This document shows, one piece after another, positions 58,060 through 64,000 of a DNA stretch of 64,000 nt (the stretch's first letter is position 1; each line of letters starts with the position of its first letter). Source of the DNA: Streptomyces sp. NBC_01276 (GTDB taxonomy: Bacteria > Actinomycetota > Actinomycetes > Streptomycetales > Streptomycetaceae). The translations under genes and the position numbers were made by a program. The stretch is taken from NCBI RefSeq assembly GCF_041435355.1, contig NZ_CP108442.1, positions 2,480,001 through 2,544,000 on the forward strand. The letters are read 5' to 3'. Under the pieces are notes generated by a model. It searched no databases, had not been told where the DNA came from, and was given only the letters and a program-made list of their open reading frames with translations.

Positions 58060-58102
58060 AGGATCTTGGTCCATCCGCGCAGGTCAGCCCCGGGAACGGC
58101 GA

Positions 58103-58128
58103 AGGCCCCCGGACAGGTCCAGGGGCCT
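58103..58128 (-). terminator. Terminator of the lost integrase gene
   Basis: AGGCCCCC pairs with the downstream GGGGCCT segment (AGGGGCCT at 58121-58128), 27 bases past the integrase stop. It suggests that the 3' end of the integrase unit is preserved. Confidence 0.5.
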
Positions 58129-58154
58129 CGCAGCGTATCTCCACTCACTCGCGA

Positions 58155-58319
58155 TCACTCGTACTCGCGCAGCAGGTCTTCGATCCTCCTATTGGCCACC
58201 TCCTGGCGGCCGTCGAGGCACTTCGCGTACCGACTGAGCAGCACCTCCACGCTGTTGCCCGCACGCTCGGCGACCTCGGGGTTCGGGGTCGGCGCTGGGC
58301 AGGCGTTCGTCACCCAGGT
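58155..58319 (-). pseudogene. C-terminal remnant of a tyrosine integrase
   Basis: The last 54 codons of an actinobacterial tyrosine recombinase: TWVTNACPAPTPNPEVAERA, then GNSVEVLLSRYAKCLDGRQE and a tail ending LLREYE. The Tyr in LLSRYAKCL is at the position of the catalytic residue. Everything upstream, including the Arg and His residues of the active site, is absent, and the sequence abuts the 3' end of the helicase-associated gene. It lies 219 bases from tRNA-Arg and is transcribed toward it, the usual arrangement of an integrative element. Confidence 0.85.
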
Positions 58320-60790
58320 GTGCTGAGGAGCCGGGCCGCCAGGGTGCGGGCGCTCGCCGGGACGCCGCGGCGCGGTTCGTCGTACCGGGGGTGGGCCTGT
58401 TCCAGGGTCGGCAGGAGGTTCGGGGCGCGGTCGGTGGGGGCGCGGTCCAGGACGGTCGTGCCCGTTTCGGCTTCCTGGGTGGGGGCGTAGCCGGCCGTGC
58501 GGAGGGCTGACAGCGTCTCCTCTGGCGGGGCGGTGGAGATCAGGACCGTGGGGGCGATCCGGCGGAGGCGGAGTTTGGTCAGGCCTCGGGCCTGGGCCAC
58601 CTCGGCGATCAGTGCGGGGTCGTCCGAGCGGATGCAGCAGGCGGAGCGGACGACCTTGAGTTGTCCGTGGGTGCGGGCGGTGTCCTTGATCGTGTAGGCG
58701 AGCGGCTGTGGCAGTGGGGTGCCGCGCTCGCTCGCGGTGGTGAGGCGGTCGAGTAGTTCGTCTGCGCTCCAGCCGGCGTCCAGGGCCCGGCGTACGGAGG
58801 TCGCAGTGATCCGCCAGACCACGGCGTGCCCTTCGGACTCGATGTCGCCGACAGCGGAGAGCAGCTCTGCGAGGGCGGGCGCGGGCGCACCGGTGACGGT
58901 GGCCGTCAGGTCGCTCTGGAACCGGGCCGTCTCGCTGGGCTCGGGGAGCGCCGCGTACAGGGCCTCGCGCAGTGCGGTCACCGCCTGTGCCAGGGCAGGG
59001 CGCAGGGAGAGGTCCTCGCCCAGGCCCGCGGAGCCGCGGGCGGACGGGTCCGTGCCCGCGCCGGGCACGGCCGGGTAGTGATGGGCGGCTCCCACCTCCA
59101 GCAGTCGACACAGGGCCCGCCCGGCGGGGGTGAGCGCGCCGTGAGCGACCACGCCGAGATGGGCCGCCTCTGTCAGGGTGGCTGCCAGGCGGTCGAGCAC
59201 TGCGTCCAGTCCGGTCAGCTCCCCGGTGCCGTCTGCGGCCAGGTGGCCGCGCAGGGCGGGCTGGAACCACGCGGCCAGGGAGAGGAGTTCGGTGAATCCG
59301 AGCGCGTCGCCGGTCAACCCCTGTCCGTCGGGGAGGACCGCGAGCGCTCGGAGGACCCCGGTGCGCAGGGCCACGGCGTCCTCGTCCTGCGGGCTGACGA
59401 GCGCGACCGGGGTCTCGTCGGGGTCCGGCCAGTGGCTGAGCACTGCGGGGACCACAGCCCAGGCGGCCAGCAGCGGCAGCAGCTTGCCCGCTGCGGGGGC
59501 GGCTACCCAAGCGTCGTAGCGGTCGCTCGGCAGCAGCCGGGCGGAGGGCTTGGGCCCGTTGGAGTTCCGGCGGCCGCGGGGAGCGGGGGCGGGTTCGTCG
59601 TCCTGAGGCGCGGCCAGGCCGGCGTTGACCGCGAGGTCCAGCCACAGCCGGGTGTCGGCCTCATCGGCCCCGGCGGCCTTCGCCAACCGCCGGGTGTCCC
59701 GTACGGCGATCCCGCCCGCCTTGCGGACCGCGACCGGCTGGGCGGCCAGCGCCCGCAGTACCAGTTCGGCCCTCCAGGCGGCCGCCGCGGCGGCCGTGCC
59801 ACCCTCGCCATCCCAGCCGGACGGCAGCGGCGCGGTGGCGGTGAACGGCCTTGGTTCCAGCTCGGGGCTGGGTGCCGCGCCCCCGTCACGGAGCGCACGG
59901 GCGACCTCGTACGGAAGCTCCACCAGGTCGAGACCGACGGGGACCAGTAGTCCGCGCACGGCCAGCCAGTCGGTGCCCACGTCGCCGCTGCCGCCCTCCC
60001 GGAAGACGTACTTGGCGTCCGGGCCCGCGTACTGCGCCCCGTACCGGCCGACGAAGCAGTGAGTGCGCAGCAGCGGCGGGCCGGGTACCAAATGGTCCAG
60101 CAGCTCCAGCGCCCGGACCGGGGCGTCCGCCACCAGTGCCCGCACCCGGGCGGGATCGGCGAGCAGAGCGACGATCAGCTCCTGGGCCTGGTCGCGGGTA
60201 CGGGCCGCGCCCTCGCCGAAGAGGGTTGCGGCGATTCGCTTGACCTCGGGGGCGTTGTAGGCGTAGGTCAGCAGCCGGTTGGCGGTGCGCCCGTAACCGT
60301 CGAACCCAGTGGCCCGGACATGCAACAGCGGCGGCAGCGCCAGTTTCCCCTTGGGCGCGGGGAGCAACAGCGCGCGCTCCCGCAGTCGGGCGAGCGTGTG
60401 CTCCGCCCGCCGCAGCTTCTCCCCCGGCTCGAACCAGGCCAGTACGTCCCGCTCGGACACCATGCGGTCCGCGGGCTCCACCGCGGCAACGGGCTTCCGC
60501 TGTTGCCAGGGATACCGGGGCCCGTCCTCGGCCTCGCCACCGACCACCGGGCCGTGGCGCTCCAGGGCGAGGGCGGCGATGGAGGCGAGCAACTCCAGTT
60601 CTCCGGCAGTGCCCGCCATCAGGCCCTGGCCCACCGACTCGTCGGTGAGCAGGTGTTCGGCGAGCTCAAGCAGGGTGGTGATCCGTCGGTACTCGGCGGC
60701 GAGCGGCAGATCCCGCTCCTCCAGCAAGGCTGTCAGCCGCTCGGGATCCAGGGTGCCCAGCCATTTCGCGAGGGTGCTACGCGCATTCAC
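58310..60790 (-). CDS. Helicase-associated domain protein (XPB/Ssl2 N-terminal-like)
   Basis: An 826-residue protein of the actinobacterial helicase-associated family. It has no P-loop or DEAD box. The N-terminal 100 residues are helical (STLAKWLGTLDPERLTALLE). Winged-helix-like parts occur around residues 410-520 (LLAAWAVVPAVLSHWPD) and 580-650. The C-terminus resembles the XPB/Ssl2 N-terminal domain (GHAVVWRITATSVRRALDAG, LPQPLAYTIKDTARTHGQLK, VRSACCIRSDDPALIAEVAQ). An XPB-type helicase is usually nearby, but none is seen here. The last two codons and the stop lie in the integrase remnant, so the original C-terminus may be altered. Confidence 0.8.
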   Translation of the reverse strand: MNARSTLAKWLGTLDPERLTALLEERDLPLAAEYRRITTLLELAEHLLTDESVGQGLMAGTAGELELLASIAALALERHGPVVGGEAEDGPRYPWQQRKPVAAVEPADRMVSERDVLAWFEPGEKLRRAEHTLARLRERALLLPAPKGKLALPPLLHVRATGFDGYGRTANRLLTYAYNAPEVKRIAATLFGEGAARTRDQAQELIVALLADPARVRALVADAPVRALELLDHLVPGPPLLRTHCFVGRYGAQYAGPDAKYVFREGGSGDVGTDWLAVRGLLVPVGLDLVELPYEVARALRDGGAAPSPELEPRPFTATAPLPSGWDGEGGTAAAAAAWRAELVLRALAAQPVAVRKAGGIAVRDTRRLAKAAGADEADTRLWLDLAVNAGLAAPQDDEPAPAPRGRRNSNGPKPSARLLPSDRYDAWVAAPAAGKLLPLLAAWAVVPAVLSHWPDPDETPVALVSPQDEDAVALRTGVLRALAVLPDGQGLTGDALGFTELLSLAAWFQPALRGHLAADGTGELTGLDAVLDRLAATLTEAAHLGVVAHGALTPAGRALCRLLEVGAAHHYPAVPGAGTDPSARGSAGLGEDLSLRPALAQAVTALREALYAALPEPSETARFQSDLTATVTGAPAPALAELLSAVGDIESEGHAVVWRITATSVRRALDAGWSADELLDRLTTASERGTPLPQPLAYTIKDTARTHGQLKVVRSACCIRSDDPALIAEVAQARGLTKLRLRRIAPTVLISTAPPEETLSALRTAGYAPTQEAETGTTVLDRAPTDRAPNLLPTLEQAHPRYDEPRRGVPASARTLAARLLSTPG

Positions 60791-60806
60791 CCGGCCAGGC
60801 TAGCGC

Positions 60807-60838
60807 CGTCCGGTCACCCCGCGGAGGTGAACCGGACG
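60807..60838 (-). terminator. Hairpin upstream of the helicase-associated gene
   Basis: CGTCCGGT pairs with ACCGGACG, extended by CACC/GGTG after a bulge. It follows the MFS gene and the coding-like fragment in the minus direction and probably ends their transcription. Confidence 0.5.
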
Positions 60839-60957
60839 CGTCCCCTCAGACCGCCGTGCTCGGCGGAGAGCGTGGTGAGGTCGGTGGGACCGTCGCGGCG
60901 GCACAGGGCGGCGGCGATGGCGTCGGCGTCGCTCGCGGTTTCCGGCCCACGCCGGCG
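60814..60957 (-). pseudogene. Possible 3' fragment of a lost gene
   Basis: A 47-codon open frame with strongly GC-biased third positions but no start codon. It reads ETASDADAIAAALCRRDGPT, then DLTTLSAEHGGLRGRVRFTS, ending AG and a stop. It begins directly after a stop codon. I do not recognise the family. Codon use is the main argument that it was once coding. Confidence 0.4.
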
Positions 60958-60974
60958 TCAGGTACCCCACAGGG

Positions 60975-62201
60975 TCAGGGGGACTCCGTGGTGGGGGATG
61001 TCGGGTGGGGGAAGGCCGTCAGGGCGATGGTCGCTGCGGTGAGGGTGATGAGGCCGCCCGTGGTGAGGGCCCAGCGGGGGCCTCGGTGTTCCGCGAGCAG
61101 GCCCGTGAGGAGGGCGCCCAGGGGGGTGCCCCCTTGGAAGATCACCGTGTAGAGGGCCATCACCCGGCCCCGGTAGGCCGGGTCCGTGCCCAGTTGGACG
61201 CGGTGGTTCGACGCCTGGGCGAAGTACATCATCGTGAAGCCGGTCAGGGTCAGGAGCAGGCAGGCCGTGGTCAGGGTCGGGGCCAGGCCCACGAGGGCCT
61301 CCGTGATGCCGAAGGCCAGTGCCGAGCCGGTCACCACGAGGGCCGACGGGCGGCCGCGGCGGGCGGTGGTGGCGAAGGCGGCCAGCAGGGAGCCCGCCGC
61401 CAGGGAGCTGCTGAGCAGGCCGAAGGCGGTGGAGTCGGTGTGGAACTCCGTCTTGGCCAGCAGGGGCAGGGTCAGCTGGAAGTTGAACCCGGCCAGGCCC
61501 ACCACGCCGAGCAGCGCCAGCGGCAGTACGAGGTCGGGGCGCCGGCCGACGTAGCGCAGTCCGTCCGCGATCCCGGGCGCGGCCGGCCGCGACGCCGGGA
61601 CGTGCAGTTCCGCCGGGCGCATCAGGGCGACGCTGGCGACCGTACCGAGGTAGCTGACGGCGTTGATCAGGACGACGGCCGCGACGTCGAGGCGGGCTAT
61701 GAGGAAGCCCGCGATCGCCGGGCCCACCACGCGGGCGACGTTGAAGTAGGCCGCGCTCATCGCCGAGGCGTTCGGCAGGAGTTCGCCGCCGACCATCTCG
61801 CCGACGAACGAGATCCGGGTGGGCGCCTCCACCGCGTTGACGGTGCCCAGGGCCAGGGCGAAGAGCCAGATGTGCCAGAGCCGCACCTCGCCGAGGAGGA
61901 TCCACAGGCCCAGTGCCAGCGCGAGCACCCCGGACGCGCCGTTGGCGAGCATCAGGAGGCTGCGTTTGCTGTGGCGGTCGGCGAGCCCGCCCCCGTACAG
62001 GGTCAGCAGGAGGACGGGGGTGAACTGCATGGCCGTCACCACCCCGAGGGCGGCGCCCGAGTCGCCGGCCAGTTCCAGGACCAGCCAGTCCTGGGCGATG
62101 ACCATCATCCAGGTGCACGTGACGGAGAGGAGCTGTCCGAGGACGAACAGCCGGAAGTTGCGCACCGAGAGGGACTGGAAGGTGCGTCTCAAGGTCTCCA
62201 C
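60975..62201 (-). CDS. MFS transporter, DHA3/enterobactin-exporter-like
   Basis: A 408-residue major facilitator with about 11-12 helices, starting with the typical LRRTFQSLSVRNFRLFVLGQ. Motif A is LYGGGLADRHSKRSLLMLAN; the second half has LTLPLLAKTEFHTDSTAFGL and SNHRVQLGTDPAYRGRVMAL. This group includes drug and siderophore exporters. GTG at 62201 is chosen by family start. The 261-base region before it is shared with the divergent XdhC-like gene. Confidence 0.88.
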   Translation of the reverse strand: METLRRTFQSLSVRNFRLFVLGQLLSVTCTWMMVIAQDWLVLELAGDSGAALGVVTAMQFTPVLLLTLYGGGLADRHSKRSLLMLANGASGVLALALGLWILLGEVRLWHIWLFALALGTVNAVEAPTRISFVGEMVGGELLPNASAMSAAYFNVARVVGPAIAGFLIARLDVAAVVLINAVSYLGTVASVALMRPAELHVPASRPAAPGIADGLRYVGRRPDLVLPLALLGVVGLAGFNFQLTLPLLAKTEFHTDSTAFGLLSSSLAAGSLLAAFATTARRGRPSALVVTGSALAFGITEALVGLAPTLTTACLLLTLTGFTMMYFAQASNHRVQLGTDPAYRGRVMALYTVIFQGGTPLGALLTGLLAEHRGPRWALTTGGLITLTAATIALTAFPHPTSPTTESP

Positions 62202-62462
62202 GGTTCGGCCGTTCCCCTTCCACGGCGCCGCACGGGCTCGGCGGCACACCTGGGAACACGGTGGTCCCGCCCACTCCGATTCTTTCTCGTGACGGTGTTC
62301 CGGCCACTTCCGGTGGTCCGTACGAGGGGGGTGGGGCGGGGTTGGTGGGTTTGGGGGGTGGGTGCGGGGCGGGGGCGTGCGTAGGGTGGTCGGACAGGCC
62401 GCATTGTGCCGCTGACCAGGGCATTTGCGGGAAAGCAGCGCGTGGAGGATGGGGCGACGAGG

Positions 62463-63452
62463 ATGCGTGAGCTGGCGGAGACCGCACGGCGGTGGGTGGC
62501 CGAGGGGCGGGTCGCGTTCCTGGCGCGGCCGGTGACCGAGCAGGGGTTCGGGCCGCGTGATCCGGCCGGGGCCGTGCTCGTGGACGCGCGGGGCGAGTGC
62601 GTGGGGGCCCTGTACCACGGGGTGTTCGACGCCGAGCTCGTCGCCGAGGCGGCGGCGCTGGGCGCGGCCGTGGGCGCGGAGGGGGCCCGGGTGTGCGAGC
62701 TGTCCGTCGGGGCGGGCGAGGCCGTGGAGGCCCGGCTGACCTGCGGCGGGCAGGCCGAGGTGCTGCTGCAGCCGCTCGCGGCGATCCCGGCCGAGTGGTG
62801 GGAGCTGCTCGGGACGGGGGCCGGGGTGGCGCTGGTGACCCGGCTGAACGCGGACGCCGACCGGGCGGAGAGCCGGGTCGTACGGGCCGGCGGGACGCCC
62901 GGCGACGACGCGGAGCGCCGGGCCGGGGAGCTGCTCGGTACGCGGCGGCCCGGCCGGGACGCGCTGTACGGGGGATCCGGGCTGGTGCTCGTGGAGGCGT
63001 ACCCGTCGGCGCCGCACGTGGTGATCGGCGGGGCCGGCGAGCTGGCCGACGTCATCGGGGCCCAGGCGGCGCTGCTGGGCTGGGAGGCGGTGTGCGTGGA
63101 GGACGCGGCCGAGGCGGAAAAGGTGCTGACCGCCCACCGGGATGCCGCCTGCCTGGTGCTGCTCAGCCACGAGCCCGACTTCGACGTGCCGGCCCTGCGG
63201 ACGGCGCTCGCGCTCGGGATCCCGTACGTCGGCGCGCTCGGGTCGCGGCGGACCACCGCGCGGCGCCGGGAGGGGCTGGTCGCGGCCGGGGTCCGGGAGG
63301 CGGAACTGGCCCGGGTGCACGGGCCGATCGGGCTCGACCTGGGCGCCAAGACCCCGGCGGAGACCGCCCTGGCGATCTGCGCCGAGATCCTCGGGGTGCT
63401 CGGCGGGCGGGAGGCGCAGGGGCTGCGGGATTCCGACGGACCGTTGAGGTGA
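62463..63452 (+). CDS. XdhC-family protein
   Basis: A 329-residue XdhC/CoxI-type protein. The N-terminal region (RELAETARRWVAEGRVAFLA) and GECVGALYHGVFDAELV match the XdhC domain; the C-terminal Rossmann-like domain shows VVIGGAGELADVIGAQAALL, DAACLVLLSHEPDFDVPALR, IPYVGALGSRRTTARR and IGLDLGAKTPAETALAICAE. Family members insert the molybdenum cofactor into xanthine dehydrogenase-like enzymes, but no such enzyme is in the window. The ATG at 62463 has GACGAGG just upstream; GTG at 62442 is an alternative. Confidence 0.87.
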   Translation: MRELAETARRWVAEGRVAFLARPVTEQGFGPRDPAGAVLVDARGECVGALYHGVFDAELVAEAAALGAAVGAEGARVCELSVGAGEAVEARLTCGGQAEVLLQPLAAIPAEWWELLGTGAGVALVTRLNADADRAESRVVRAGGTPGDDAERRAGELLGTRRPGRDALYGGSGLVLVEAYPSAPHVVIGGAGELADVIGAQAALLGWEAVCVEDAAEAEKVLTAHRDAACLVLLSHEPDFDVPALRTALALGIPYVGALGSRRTTARRREGLVAAGVREAELARVHGPIGLDLGAKTPAETALAICAEILGVLGGREAQGLRDSDGPLR

Positions 63453-63498
63453 CGGGTCCGGTGAGGTGATGGATCCGGTGAGGTGACGGGTCCGGTGA
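63448..63498. repeat. Three tandem 17-bp repeats at the XdhC stop
   Basis: Units GGTGACGGGTCCGGTGA, GGTGATGGATCCGGTGA and GGTGACGGGTCCGGTGA follow without gaps. The stop codon of the XdhC-like gene lies in the first unit. A partial fourth unit (GGCGG) follows. Confidence 0.85.
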
Positions 63499-63612
63499 GG
63501 CGGTAGGGGCGGGCGGACCGGACGGGGCGGCCCGGCGGCCCGCTCCCCCGCGGTTCGAAGTTTCTTTGGGCTGATTGCATGAAATCCGACCAAACGCGGG
63601 AAAATAGGACGT

Positions 63613-64000
63613 ATGAATACGACCCTGATCCCCCTCGCGGCGGACGCGACACTGGGCCAGATCGCGTGGTTCCTGGTCGTCGGGCTCGGCGTCGTCGGTG
63701 TCCTGCTCGGCGGCTTCGCACTGGGCCGGAGGGTGCGCGACCACGAGCCACCGCCCCCCACCCCCGAGAGCCAGCCCCACCTGCCCGACGGCGGTGCGGT
63801 GTACGAGGTGCGCGAGGAGCGGGACTACGTCGAGATCCCCGAAGGCGGCCTGCGCCCCCACGAAATGCAGGGGTACGGCAACTTCGGCTCCCGCACCCAC
63901 AGCCACCCGGACGACGCCCGCGCCGAGCGGGAAGCCGGCTACGAGCTCCCCAAGGGGCCCGGACCGCACGCGCAGCCCGGAGCTCCCCCGAACGCGGGGC
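63613..64000 (+). CDS. DUF6479-type membrane protein, truncated by window end
   Basis: At least 129 residues, open to the end of the window. One N-terminal membrane helix (IAWFLVVGLGVVGVLLGGFA) is followed by a basic stop-transfer (RRVRDHE) and a Pro-rich, charged tail. The later motif GLRPHEMQGYGNFGSRTHSH matches the LxPxEMxGYGNFG segment of DUF6479, an actinobacterial family of unknown function. An AT-rich patch (63575-63612) upstream of ATG may hold the promoter. Confidence 0.75.
   Translation, partial: MNTTLIPLAADATLGQIAWFLVVGLGVVGVLLGGFALGRRVRDHEPPPPTPESQPHLPDGGAVYEVREERDYVEIPEGGLRPHEMQGYGNFGSRTHSHPDDARAEREAGYELPKGPGPHAQPGAPPNAG

Noticed and set aside
58320..59645. Upstream extension of the integrase frame
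   Set aside because: It is antisense-strand noise of the helicase-associated gene in another frame. Integrase similarity starts only at 58319.
63545..63565. GGTTCGAAG as a second attachment site copy of tRNA-Arg
   Set aside because: Only the common T-loop hexamer matches. The surrounding bases do not match the tRNA 3' end.

Overview
The window reads as a stretch of Streptomyces chromosome. GC content is very high with GC-rich third codon positions, and GTG and TTG starts are common. It carries genes typical of the genus: the polar coiled-coil proteins Scy and FilP, the mismatch endonuclease NucS, a secreted chitinase behind DasR-type operators, and a full ATP synthase operon. From memory, the gene order matches the S. 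coelicolor SCO5350-SCO5400 neighbourhood, but I could not run that comparison here. Most of the window is therefore conserved core. The accessory signal is confined to one TnpB element and one tRNA-anchored integrase scar.

Layout. 0-4.5 kb: an ArsR-type regulator, a thiamine-binding-type protein, a DUF3817 membrane protein, three overlapping AIM24-family genes and a probably leaderless MarR regulator. 4.7-7.4 kb: meaB, a thiolase and methylmalonyl-CoA epimerase. 7.6-13.4 kb: scy and filP. 13.5-17.4 kb: two paralogous ABC ATPase/permease pairs. 17.4-25.5 kb: an LLM oxidoreductase, nucS, a large membrane-anchored NTPase-like protein, a STAS protein, 3-hydroxybutyryl-CoA dehydrogenase and a PduO-type cobalamin adenosyltransferase. 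26.2-31.5 kb: a chitinase cluster (sensor kinase, response regulator, GH18 chitinase), with an IS605/IS1341-type TnpB element between kinase and regulator.

31.6-46.8 kb, all on the minus strand: atpI-B-E-F-H-A-G-D-C followed by a DUF2550 gene, then, upstream of atpI, a MraY/WecA-like transferase, glyA, a phosphatase-like protein, a Sua5/YwlC-family enzyme, prmC, prfA and rpmE. 47-57.8 kb: an LCP ligase, rho, thrB, thrC, hom, lysA, an ArgRS-like protein with no catalytic core, and a receiver-only response regulator. 57.9-64 kb: tRNA-Arg(CCG), the last 54 codons of a tyrosine integrase abutting a helicase-associated gene, an MFS transporter, an XdhC-like protein and a truncated DUF6479 gene.

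How the genes work together. MeaB, the epimerase and the adenosyltransferase all serve B12-dependent methylmalonyl-CoA metabolism, and the thiolase and dehydrogenase serve acetoacetyl/hydroxybutyryl-CoA metabolism. lysA, hom, thrC and thrB form the aspartate-family cluster. prfA, prmC, rpmE and the Sua5-type gene are translation functions. I found no CRISPR array, riboswitch or convincing new multi-gene system. The most unusual loci are the TnpB element with an in-frame stop, the integrase scar, the phosphatase with a Cys-to-Ser change, the catalytic-core-less ArgRS relative and the NTPase with a Walker A arginine.
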